A stretch of DNA of 64,000 nt from NCBI GenBank assembly GCA_027574665.1, contig CM050662.1:3874501-3938500 (forward strand), given 5' to 3'. The notes below the pieces were generated by a model that was not told the origin of the DNA, did not search any database, and saw nothing but the letters and a program-made list of their open reading frames with translations. Numbering within the stretch: position 1 is the first letter of the stretch; each line of letters begins with the position of its first letter. Shown one piece after another: positions 36,801 through 47,511 of this stretch. The stretch comes from Rhynochetos jubatus. Taxonomy: Eukaryota; Chordata; Aves; Eurypygiformes; Rhynochetidae. Made by a program: the position numbers and the translations under genes.

Positions 36801-38242
36801 CACCTGCGAGGCAGCGGCTGTGCTGTTGCCGCGGATTCCTGCACAGCTCACCTTTTGAAAGCGGGAAGATGATCTCTAGGTAGGCATACAGATTAAAGCT
36901 CCTGCCTGTCGCAAGTGAAGGATCAGGAGAAGGGTTGGAAAGCGGGAGGAGGAGGCAGCCTGTCCTCGCACAGGTAACCACGGGAAGATAATCAGCTGTG
37001 TCCCGTCGCGTATCCGACCAACGTAAGTTCCTGTGGAGGGCAAGAGGAGCTCTCAGAATGCATCTGAAATCCTCCACAATGGATTTCCCTGGTTTTCCCA
37101 AGTGTGTTTTTACCTGCTGGATGGCTTTAGGCTTCAAAATGTTTTTGTCTGAATTCTGGCAAATGTCCCAGTTTTTTGTAGAAAGCACCAGGTCCTTTGA
37201 TCAGTGAAATGTCTCTTTGGTCTCGAGGAGTGGGGATCAATCCGGTCGTTCCCTAGACTAGAGGATTTTGTCTTTGAGAACATGTATTTATTGCACAAAA
37301 TAATTATCCTTGTCTGCACTCCTTCGGGAGGAGATGCTGCCTGTCTCCTACATGCTGTGGTATGTTATGCCAGACGTCTTTTACCTAAAAAGGAAGCAGG
37401 GAAAGGAAAGGCTGAATAGGGAAACCTCACTGAGAGAGGAGCACGAGCAGCTGTGTGTCCGTCTGTCCCTCTGTGCGTGGCCAAGATCTCCGTATTCATT
37501 CAGCCACGACCCTGCTTTCCTAAGCAGCCAGGTTTCTAGCATTGAAAGAAGCAGCCACATCGAGAAGCAGCAACCAGATATTGCCACCTCTCCATCCCTC
37601 TGCGATGGCTGGCTGTCGTGACGTGCCTGTGGTGAATTGTGACCAAGAAAAACTGCTCTGAATTTCCCATCTTTTTTGCATTTAAAACCAAAGCTTAATA
37701 TATGCTGTGTATTTTTGTTGGCAGATAGTAGTGATCATATATTCCTTTTAATACAGTATTTCCAAACCAACGCAGCCTCGCTGTGGTACACTTGGTATTC
37801 TGCGTTACCTGGCTGTACTCTGCGGGAGGCTTTGATTTCACTCTGGCAGCTGTATTTTATGTTGTCTACCCCAATCAGCAACCAATTCCCCTTTCCCCAG
37901 ATAGTGTCCAGACCCACTCCTGATGGGGAGTTTTAGTGCTCTCTTAGGAATTGGCTGGGGAGGGAGGAGGGAGACGGTGCTTTGCTCTGCTCGGGATCCC
38001 TCCTCTGGCCCGGCTGCATGGTGTTGTGTTAGGTGGGTCAGGATGGCATCTCTGCGAGGTTAAATGGGTCACAGGGGCATTGCTGGAGGGGAGAGTGTGG
38101 ACAGCGGACAGCCTGCTCCTGTTCACTGCACGGGATGAGGCTTTCATGTCTTCCGGGTTGGCGCGTGCACCTGCAGCTGGCCCTTCCTGCATGAAGCCGA
38201 AATAACGCACGTGCTCTAAAACTGTCTGACCTCTGTTTGTAG

Positions 38243-38360
38243 GTCAGGCTGTTCCTGCAGGGTCACACGTACGGTTAAACCTGCAGACGGGAGACAGAGA
38301 AGCCAAGCTCCCAGATAGTGAAAATGGGAAAGGTGACACGAGAGAAGAGAGAAGAAAAAG
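38243..38360 (+). CDS. SIL1: SIL1 coding exon 3: [16 protein letters not shown] exon (codons 80-119, both ends split)
   Basis: The exon is 118 bases, phase 1 in and phase 2 out, bounded by TTTGTAG| and |GTACGG. It begins [20 protein letters not shown], which is nearly identical to the human protein in the same place; this short block is the most conserved piece of the N-terminal half. The second half is charged and differs from the human sequence: [10 protein letters not shown] followed by a run of R, E and K. In the human protein this stretch leads into the region used for BiP binding. The exon is too short and has no methionine of its own, so it is easy to miss when looking only for long open frames. 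The donor GTACGG is weaker than its neighbours. Confidence 0.97.
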
Positions 38361-39581
38361 GTACGGTGATGCAAAGCATAGGGGTGGGCGGGCTGTGGGA
38401 TTCCTGTCTTTCGTTTGAGGCCAGGTTCCCTGGTGCACTCAGTTGCTGTCTCACTTAATTGCTGGTTTAAGGGTTCAGCAGTGTCAACTGAGCCCCATCC
38501 TTTGTGATCCCTTCAGGATGGCAGTGGAAGAGCCCTGAGTATGGCTGCGTAGGCACCTTCTCGTGCCATGGCACCGAAACTAACTGTGCGATGTGACTTC
38601 TTTGAATGATGTTTAGTCCGTGGAAACATCTGCAGCAACTGGTCTGGAACTCTTTTCCAAGCTTAAGCTGTCAGAGCAGTTGTGAGGGGCTCTGTTTGTG
38701 TTGACCTGAGCCAGAAAGTCCTGGTTTTAACGCGGTGCAGTCAGCGGGCTTGCAGCCTTCTTTTCCCCATCGGTTATTGCCGACGTGCTCTGTAGATCAC
38801 GCAGCTTTCCCTGTACCCCCATTTAAAATTTGTTTTAAAAGGTTCACTGACTTGCCCCTTGGCCCCCTCCTGACAAAGGCAGGGTTAGTTACGATGGGGA
38901 ACTTTCTTCTCTCAACCGCGGGGGGTTTACCACTGCTCCCCTCACGCCCCCCGTTACACGCGTTCAGAGTGTGCAGAGCCTCTTCAGCACAGTTGCCTTT
39001 CCTTTTCATGCAAAAGAGTGTCCGTGGTGCAGATAAACACCCTCAGTCAATGGGATAGGTGTAAAGACCAACACAACCTGGTTTTAGCTTTTCTGTGTAA
39101 CTTCTGCTTGGATTTACCCTTGCCCTAACTTGTGTGTTTGACGATTGTCAGCACTTCAGCCAGTAGATCTCCCCATTGTAGCCTGCAAGTCCTTAGCAAC
39201 GCCTGAGCGGCACAGTGGCGCGCTTCTGTTGTTCCTCTGAAACGTTGCCTCCTTTTCTGTATTGCTATGTGAAATTCAGAGGCACAAATTAATCAGCTCT
39301 TTTTATTGTGCTAGGACTTGAGATCTGGAGTCAGCGTGCAGATTATGGAGCCTTTTTGATTGTCAGGGTGAGGTGTCTGCAAACCACACACACAGTACAG
39401 CACCTGGACTAACCTTTGCTTGAGCGTGGGGGGGTGGTGTGTGTTTTAAGTGAGATGCATGGAAGTCTAGCGCTCTTAGTTCCTTTCCTCGTGCTATTAT
39501 CCATTGCTAGTAGAGCACAATGAAAATATTACAGATGCAATTGCTCACTCGTAACATGTTTTGTTTTGTTTCCTTGGCAAG
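38361..39581 (+). other. SIL1 intron, 1221 bases
   Basis: Phase 2 intron bounded by GTACGG and TTGGCAAG. I see no repeat, RNA gene or further exon in it. Confidence 0.9.
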
Positions 39582-39678
39582 GCTGGGCAAGGTGGATGTG
39601 GACTCAAATTCATTCACGTCCCAGGAGCTCAAAAAAGCGTTGGCTAAAATGAAGGAAAGTGAGAAGGCAGAAAGGAAG
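39582..39678 (+). CDS. SIL1: SIL1 coding exon 4: FTSQELKKALAK exon (end of codon 119 to codon 151)
   Basis: The exon is 97 bases, phase 2 in and phase 0 out. After completing an arginine codon it reads LGKVDVDSNSFTSQELKKAL and continues with a lysine- and glutamate-rich helix ending AERK. Human SIL1 has [23 protein letters not shown] here, so the match is clear. The segment is predicted helical and forms the lead-in to the folded core. The donor is the strong GTGAGT. The acceptor is CCTTGGCAAG; the same GGCAAGG string recurs ten bases downstream, and use of that second AG would shift the frame. Confidence 0.97.
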
Positions 39679-42504
39679 GTGAGTTCCCTGCTTCTAAGCA
39701 GTGCACAGTACAGAGATGCGAACACATCTCAGAAATATGATGGTTAAAGTAAACACTTGGGAAAATACTGTGCAGACAAATCTTCTGGTGAATATGGACC
39801 TAAAATACCTTTGCTAGTCTGTTAGTGATATAGTTCCCTGGGAAATTCTCAACCCTTTTTGTGCTAATCCTGGGTTTTCAGTAAAAATGGAACACTTTTG
39901 TTCAGGTCCGTTTTATTCATTTCAAACTTAAGGCCTTGTGTTGCAAGCTGCTGCTAAGGACTTAAGGATATTCTCACAGTTCAGACTGCTTCTCGATAAC
40001 AATTATCCCGTGGGCTGTGGTGATGGAGTGGGCTGGGATCAGCTGCTCAGCGACAGTTCAGCCATCAGATGCTGCTGCTTTCTGGTCTGTACTCAAGTGA
40101 GTGGGATCTCGGCTAGCAAATCAGGCACACAGTGCCCACATAACTCTCCCCATGAGCTACCCAGACACTGAATTTCTGACTGCCTTTCTTGGTGTACCAA
40201 ACCTAAAGTGAAGCTCTGGGATCTTGGCTGAACCCAAAGCAGGTACAGTCAGTAAGCTCTCCAGTGTGATGCTGCTTCCCTGATTTTCCTGATACCAGCG
40301 TGATTAGACCTGAATTAACAATGCAGAAAAAATTACTTGCAGACACTTGGGTGAACCCAAGGGCTGATTTCCGTTCTGTTGTTTGGATGGTATTTTTATC
40401 CGTTGTTTTATTTATTCAACTGTCCCTTGGTTCACAAAAATGTCTGCAGACCCCCAAAGTGGAATGGATTGCAGCACGACAGTGTCTGTAAAAGAAGTTC
40501 CTTTGCTGTTCCCTATCCTCCTGAGCGTGAGGAAGTACAAAAAGCATTGTGCAGCTGAGGCGCTTCTCTTCTGGATTCGGTGATGGTGACAAGACACTGG
40601 ACGTAGCATCCCCTGCCATGGGCACAGCTGTGTCCAGAAGTGATCTCATGGTTTAAGTTTCTAATCTCATGCCCTGGGTAGTAAAAACCAAATGGCTGTG
40701 GTGAAGCATACACTGAATCATCCTTATATAAGCTGTAAGTTTCCCATTTAGTTACAAATAGTCCACAACCCAAAGTAGAATAGAATATAAGGGCTGCTTT
40801 CAGCCCTCTCCAGGCTTGGGCCTGGTCCCCAGCCACTGGCATGACACCGGTGGGATGGTACATGACTCATGGGGTGGATCACAGCCTTTTTTTCCCGTCT
40901 TCCACCCAGCAGTGCTTCCTGAGGCCCTAGCTCCTCCAGCTGCCTTGGCGTTCTTGGTAGGAGACAAGGCTCGTGGAGTCGCAGAAAGCTGGTTTTCCCC
41001 CATCTGGCCTCAGGGCATTATTTTGTTTTCTGTAAGATTATTTACGTAGCAGCCAGCATTACTGATAGCAGGACTTCTTGAAATGAGTGTCATTTAAATG
41101 CAAAAATTAGTGATAGTCTATTATGTGAAAATAAGCCATATTTTAAAAAACCCTGTTAGAATAGCTATTGTCCCAGCAACTGGGCTAGAACCAGCTACAT
41201 CTAATGGACCTAAAGTACTCCATTTAAAATCACTCCTGCAGGGAGCAAATTCATCCTTGAAGTAGCTGTGTCAAAGTAAATTGAGTTACACCAAGCATGT
41301 TCCCATCTATGCTCTTGCAAAAGCAATTCAGGGCGGCCGGGGTGGGGATGGCGTTCGGGGCTACCGCGTGGTACCTGTAGTAATTAGGCCACGAGTCATT
41401 AGTGCCCATTGTATGGCTGCAGTTTGATTGACAGTGCTTTCACTTGCGTGGCTCCGTTCGTTTTCTCTCTGACGGCTCCAACCCTCGGCTTCTGTTCAGG
41501 CGCAGGGAGCGGGGCAGTGCTTGTGCGGGGGAGCCCTGCATATGCAGACCCTCTAGCTGGGGGTCACTCCCGCATAAAAACAGATTGTGGTGTTTGTGCT
41601 TGTGAGCGAATCCCTCTCCAAAGGGGCTTTCTTGCTTTCTCCTGCTCTTGGGGCAGCCCATCTTCAGTGTGGCATCTCTGCTTCCTCCATCCTGCAGCAG
41701 TAGGCTCTTCCCCTGCCTGTCCCACTGCCACCAGTGCTGAGAGAATTGGTCCCTGCCAGCTCTGGGGCTCTCTTAGATCCCTGGCAGAGCCTCTTGCTTC
41801 TTGCTGCGTGCCTTTCTGCAGCTCTCTTGGCTCATCACAGCCATGGGGTGCTGTCTGTATCTCCTGGCCAAGCCCCGTGGCACAGCACTTCAGCTGCTCC
41901 ATCTTCCTGCTGGTCCTCCAGCTTTGCTTTCTGACAGCTCCTGTGCATGCATGTCCCTGCAAGATAAAGCCATCCTGAAACGTGTTAAGGATTGGGATGA
42001 TGAAAGCATCTTCTACGCATCAAGGATCTCCTTGGTGTCACTGGGCAGTTCAGGCTGGACGGAACCTCCGTCTGCCTCCAGCCCCATCTCCGGCTCCAAG
42101 CAGGGTCTGCTGTGAGATGGGAGGCTCCCCAGGGCTTTTAGCAGTCAGGTCTTGAGAACATCCACTTGGAGGCAAACAGAGAACAGCAGCGCTGCCTGCC
42201 TATGGGCTTGATGTTGTTTTGGAAGGTGCATAAGGACATAGAAATGGTGTAGAGAGCCCTAGGTACAGGCTAGGGAAGTGCTTGCTGGTACCCAAGGTGG
42301 GTATCTTACAGATAACTGGGTTCCTGGCCTTGTCAGAAGGACCCTCCAATGCTTCCCCCTGCATCTCTGATGCACAGCAGTAAATCTGTTTGCATAGACA
42401 GCCAGGTTCCCCTTGTAAATCTGGGGCTGGGATTTCTTTCTACATCTTTCTTTGCTCTCTTTATCGCCTGCCTTCATATCTGGTTTCCTCCTCTTGCTTT
42501 CAAG
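39679..42504 (+). other. SIL1 intron, 2826 bases
   Basis: Phase 0 intron bounded by GTGAGT and TTGCTTTCAAG. It holds GC-rich pyrimidine stretches around 41.4-41.9 kb and no repeat or exon that I recognise. A 189-codon plus-strand open frame at 41409-41978 is cysteine- and serine-rich and looks like chance. Confidence 0.88.
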
Positions 42505-42696
42505 GCTCATGAGGAAGAGGTGAGGAAGAAGTTCCGGCCCATAGATCAGCTGAAGGAAGAATTTGAAAAGCTGAACGTGAAGATGGAAACAGATTATGAA
42601 ATTATGGTTAAATTGATCAGCAAATTCAACAGCTCTGCCTCCACACTGGATGAAAAAGTAGCGGCGCTTTATGATCTCGAATATTATGTTCACCAG
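42505..42696 (+). CDS. SIL1: SIL1 coding exon 5: core helical exon with sequon N193 (codons 152-215)
   Basis: The exon is 192 bases, exactly 64 codons, phase 0 at both ends, bounded by TTTCAAG| and |GTAACA. It reads [20 protein letters not shown] and goes on through [20 protein letters not shown] to [15 protein letters not shown]-type residues. Human SIL1 has VKRLFRPIEELKKDF, ETDMQIMVRLINKFNSS and [11 protein letters not shown] in the same order with no length change. These helices open the armadillo-like fold that grips the BiP ATPase domain. The NSS sequon at residue 193 matches the glycosylation site I recall for the human protein. This is the best-conserved exon in the window. Confidence 0.99.
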
Positions 42697-45600
42697 GTAA
42701 CAGAAATGTATTAGTAACTACCATGCAAAATCCAGGGAATACGTTGTCATAAATGTAGCTTTATTTTTCTTATCGGTATCAGGTAATACAAATTGCTTAA
42801 TTATCATAATCCTGGGACAATAACAGACAGCAGAGGGCTACTGCGGTCTTACTTTATACCCACCTTTGAATAAATCATTGCTCGTGCCAGCAGCGAGCAG
42901 TTTCCTAGGGGTTAGAGTCACCTGATTTGTTGTCTGTTCTCAGGCTTTTTTCCTTATCCTCGCTTTTGCTTCTTTTATATGTTTAATGTTACGAAACGAG
43001 GTTTTATTTGCTGTTTTTGGGTAAGCAGAGTGGTGGCTGCTAAGAAAATAATTATTTTCTTGCTCCTTCCATGGAAAGCCTCTGTGGTTGCAAGTAGGTG
43101 CCCTTACATCAGTTCACAGAGAGTATCTTCATACCAGGGAAGACAACAGCCACCCAAAAAACCTGTGTTTTGTCTCAGTGTGAGTAAGAAGTGGCAGGTA
43201 GAGCATCTCTCACAGCTGGGCTGGTGGCAACAATGACTGGTGGCTTGGGCAAATGGCAAGTTGCTGAGCACCAGCTAAGCTGTGTTTGTCAGCTCTGTGC
43301 GAGGGTGACTATATTGCCTAAAATCTCCTCCCTCAGGCTTATGCTTAGGCTTTTTCCCCCTGTCTCTGATATCTCTGCTTTCATTTTTACCTCCCGTTGG
43401 TTGCCAGCCCTGGGCACACCGCTCTCCTCTCTCATGCCTTCCCACGCTGCAGCGGCCTGGGTGAGTGTCTGGGCACTGATGGTGTGTTCTGCCTAGTGGG
43501 AAAGGACCGGGCCTCTCCTCCCCAGCGACTGGGAGCGGCTGGAGCGGACTGGGAGTGTTTCCAGAGTCACCCTCAGTGACTTTATCATTTCAGAAGGTGA
43601 ATGGGATGACTCTTGGGAGATGCCAGCACAAGACCTTTCGCTGGAACAGCACTTAAAGCCAAATGTGGTATTTTGGGGGAAGGTGGTGAAGGAGCATGCT
43701 GCTGAGAGAGGGAGTCTGTGCACCAGCTAATGGAAGTGTTATTTCCAGGGCTCTTTGTCTTGAATTTCCACACTAATTCTGTGTCATACGCATGCAGAGG
43801 CTTCCTTGCTGTTTGTTCTCAATGCTTTTGTCTCACTGATGGCATCTGTCTGACTCGGAGAATAAGTGTGAACAATGGGCGCCCAAAGAGCCTCATATTT
43901 ATACTCAGGGCTAATTCTGTCTGGTTCTGGGTGCCAGAGCATCAGGCCAGCATGCTAAAAAGCAACCCTCAAACGCCCTGGATGCTTTGGATTCCAGCAT
44001 TATAGTCTGGACTATTCCAGCACAAAATCTTGCCCACTTGCAGCACAGGATGGGGCTAACAGTTTCAGAAAGGCAGAGGAGCAGGGAAGCGATCCCTGCT
44101 CCTTATGTGGGGACTGGAGCATCAGAGAGCCACATCCAGCATCAAAGGGGTCAGGAGGGGGGAGATGGCAGGGAGGCTGGCGGAGAGCACAGAGGCCTCC
44201 TTTGTGCATCGATCACAACGTTGCTCTGTGCCCGCGCTGTCAGGGCAGATGGCTGGGCAGCACCTTCTCAGCAGGCAGGAAACTGATAAGAAATATGACT
44301 TGTCTCTAAGCCAGCGTGGCTTTTCCTCCTCTTTCTTCTTCCAGCCAGTTGAATGCATCCAGAGCATTATCTCTGCTTGGGACTGACTTTAGCGGTGCTG
44401 GCTTAATGTAATTACTGAACAGCAGCCAAATACGCTTGTGCCGCATAACCCTGGAAGGGCTGAACTTGTCCGGGGTGCTCTGCAGCGAGCCGCAGCCATT
44501 CCGCCGGAGGACGGGGATCCTTGCAGGTGTGGGTGGCCCGGGCCAGCGTACACGCACGGGTGGGACCAGTGATGGCTCTGCTGCTTCCCTAACCTCCATC
44601 TGAATGGTAATGTGCCACAGCTTTTGATGATAGTTTAGCTCCCAGTGCCCTGCTGCTGCCTCTGGGGCACAAAATGTCCTGTCAAGAGGAAAATGCCATG
44701 CCCTGCAGGTTTTGCAAGCAAAGGATGCTCTCTGCTCCACGGCGTGGTCATGAGCGTCCCGGAGCGCTGGGATGTGAAGCAGCGCATGCCTCTGAGCTCG
44801 CTGGAGGGAGCAGAGAGGAAGCCGGTGCCGAGCCTGGGGAGGTGCTCTCTCCTGCTCTTGAAGAGTCAGCCCAAGGGCTCTGTGTTTGCTCAGCTCTTGG
44901 TTGCCAGCTCTGGTTTGCTTCTCATCAGTCAGGATTTGAGTTGGCACGTTTGGGAGCCCTTCTTGGAGAAAGAGCAGGAAGGTTTGGCTTGCTAGGCTAT
45001 CTGTAACGCATGAAAACCAAATGCAAATGTGAAGAGGCCAGAGCATAACTCATTTATAAACAGAATGCACGGTGCTTGCACAGCAGTGTGCGGAGCCAAG
45101 GCCTGTTCTCATGCGTCGCAGGCTCTTTCTCTCAATTATTTACTCTCCTTATCTTTCTCTCTCCCCTCCTCTGCCATGCTACACCATTTCTCACTGCTAA
45201 TTTCCTCTGTTGCATACAGTTGACACGTTGCTTTTCTGCGCTCTCATTTTCTAACACTTTCTCTCTCGCCTTTTCTCCCTGTTTTCTTTCTCCTCTGATT
45301 CAAAGCTTCTCCCTGAATAACTGCTGTCGTATTTGCTCTTCTCCCGTCCCTCTCCTCACCCACCTTGCCTGTGTACTTTACTCAAGAGCTCTTTTGATCT
45401 TTGGCTTTCTTCTGTGCTGATTTCGGTGGACTGAAGTGAGGCATGAGCTGCTGTCTCACAGCATCCTCTGCTCCCCAGGGGGGTTAATACCTTCAAGTTG
45501 TTGAGTTTGGGAGCTGTGTTGGTTTTAAAATGGTGAGAGAAGGAGCTCTCACAACAGACTCCAGTGAAAAAAAATAAATACATCTTGAAAATAAGCTTTA

Positions 45601-47389
45601 CGGCACAATTTGTATTCTGCGGTCGCGGTGTCTCGCTGACGCTGGCCTGAAGGACTCTGGTGCCAATGAGGTTACAGCAGCGGTTGGTTTTACCATGACT
45701 GATGGTGGATGCAAACTTCTGCCTGCCTGTCCATTTGCTCTTCAGCAGAAGTCAATGTCCAATTCCAGCATTAAAACAGCCTCGGAGTTTTTACAGAGGC
45801 TGAGCAATAAAAGGACCCACCGGTAGCTGAAATGGGGTTGCTGCATAGATTTCTTTGTCTACAAAGATGGGCCTGCAGTGAAGTAAGAGGTCTGGCAGGT
45901 CCAGTTTATAGGAACAGTTAAAAGAATAGGATCTGAAAGGATACAAAGGCTGCTGCAAATCCTGAATCAGCCCCAGCAGACCTGCAGAGATCGCCTTTCT
46001 ATTGCTGGCTTTGCAGAATGACAGTGAGTGGTGGGTATTGTCCCGTTGAGGAGGAGACGAACTGTAGCTCCCCAGGGCCTGCTTTGGTAAGGACATACCT
46101 GTAGGACATAAAGCTAAGTAGCTTCTTAGCTTCTTCATGCTCTTGGGTACCTAAAATACCTGACTGATGGCCAGTTTTGGTGAAGGAGCACGGCTGAGAT
46201 AAAAATACTGCTGAGCATGAAGCCGCTGCTGACTCAAAGAGCATTCAGGCTGGAGCCCGAGCCCAACGTACCCTGAAGGCCTCACAGTGTTTGTCCTCTC
46301 CCACCCCATTGGTGGGGTCTGCTTGCTGAAGGTGGGGAGGTCGGTTTGCCTGGCTGGTAACTCGTTTTTATGTTCTATTTCCATCTGACAACATACTCTG
46401 TCTTTCAGGGAGGAAAAGTGTTGAAATTGGTTTGCACCCGCAGTTCTGAGCATTCATCAGATTCCTTTTTAAACTGCAAAAAACGCGCCTTGGAGACCCA
46501 ACTGCAGTGGTTTCACTTTGGACTGAGTTTTGTCCTTGGAGCACTTTGCTCTGTTTCTCTAAATGGTGTTTGTGAGCCCCGTGGAGCCCTTTTCCAGTCT
46601 CCTTCCCGAGAACAGAGCCGCACTGCCATTTGCGCCTGGTTAGCCCCAGGTCTGGTTAAAGTCCGAGGCGGATGAATCCCCACTAATGTTTACACTTTTC
46701 CCTGCTGGCAGTTAGTCCAATATTGTCTGCGTTAGAGAAGTCATTGCCGGCCTGCCCCGAGGGGAAGCTCCTGGCTGACCCTTCCAAGCAGCGACTGCCT
46801 TTTTCTTTTCACACCCGTGTGAAATCGTTGTTGGCGCTCATGAAGAGCGCCCAGAACCGCCCCCGCGCCTCGCTGCGAGCAGAGAGGATGCTGCCCGGGC
46901 ACCGTTGCTGCTGACAGGCTCTTAAACATTCCTGACTCATGGTGCTACAATCAGAGCATTAATTAATTGCATTTACAAAACGTACAATTCCCTGGGTTCC
47001 CAGTAACGGCCTGCTCAGGCGAGGGAGTCAAGAACTGGGGCTTTTTCAGCATCAGATTTACTGAATTTTTGACATCATCAGAATTACCAAAATAGGTGTC
47101 GAGAATAGTTTTGATGGCGAATTGAAGGATTTGAGTTTTCAGCCATGCCTTCTGCATGTAGTAACAGCCAGCTGTCAGTAGACTGTGCCTCCACAACCAC
47201 GGCATCGACTGTCGTGCCCGGTCTGAGCCACTGTCATTCCCTCTCAGTTTTTAATTGCTTTTAAAACTCAGCACTGGTTGGACTGGGAGGGAGGAGATGC
47301 TGTGCTTTCTGAAGCAAGGCGTTTCCCAAGAGTTGGTGAGTGGGATCTGGTTGGGGGTTTTGTGCTGATGAGGACCTGCTCTCGCCCAG
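42697..47389 (+). other. SIL1 intron, 4693 bases
   Basis: Phase 0 intron bounded by GTAACA and CTCGCCCAG. It contains a pyrimidine-rich tract at 45113-45370 and a small CpG-dense patch near 46.74-46.91 kb. The longest open frame of the whole window lies antisense in it (44306-45046, 246 codons), but that frame has no domain that I know. No interspersed repeat was recognised. Confidence 0.88.
45113..45370 (+). repeat. Pyrimidine-rich tract, about 250 bases
   Basis: The plus strand is strongly biased to C and T with many CTCTCT, TTCTCC and TTTCTC words and few purines. This composition also explains the 114-codon open frame across it, since stop codons need purines. It could mimic splice-acceptor tracts or adopt triplex structure; either is inference. 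Confidence 0.75.
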
Positions 47390-47511
47390 GTGGACAATGC
47401 CAAGGACTTCCTCTCCATGGGCGGACTCCAGCTTGTGATCAACGGGCTGAACAGCACCGAGGCCGCACTGAAGGAACACGCTGCCTTCGTCCTGGGAGCC
47501 GCGCTGTCCAG
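47390..47511 (+). CDS. SIL1: SIL1 coding exon 6: first armadillo repeat with sequon N236 (codons 216-255 plus two bases)
   Basis: The exon is 122 bases, phase 0 in and phase 2 out, bounded by CTCTCGCCCAG| and |GTGAGC. It reads [20 protein letters not shown], then [20 protein letters not shown]. Human SIL1 has [41 protein letters not shown], so this is the start of the armadillo-repeat array that forms the BiP-binding surface. The NST sequon is at residue 236, the same number as in human. The split last codon AG+N would give serine if the next exon starts with C or T, as the human sequence predicts. It is the last SIL1 exon in the window; I looked for the following NPKVQVEAIEGG-type exon and did not find it. 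Confidence 0.98.

Larger units (their letters stand above)
12543..38242 (+). other. SIL1 intron of 25.7 kb between the EFALT and QAVPAGSH exons
   Basis: No coding exon is needed here: the flanking exons join as G|G across phase 1 and match human SIL1 without a gap. Contents I can support are a MIR-like SINE near 13.3 kb, an old CR1 fragment near 22.7 kb, T runs at 13062-13077 and 27055-27071, a TA repeat at 18721, a G-quadruplex motif at 21197, a perfect palindrome at 28908 and a CpG-rich block at 30.3-30.8 kb. AT-rich stretches with homeodomain-type sites occur at 22.35-22.56 kb and 35.4-35.9 kb. Several long open frames occur on both strands, but none shows a recognisable domain. Confidence 0.9.
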
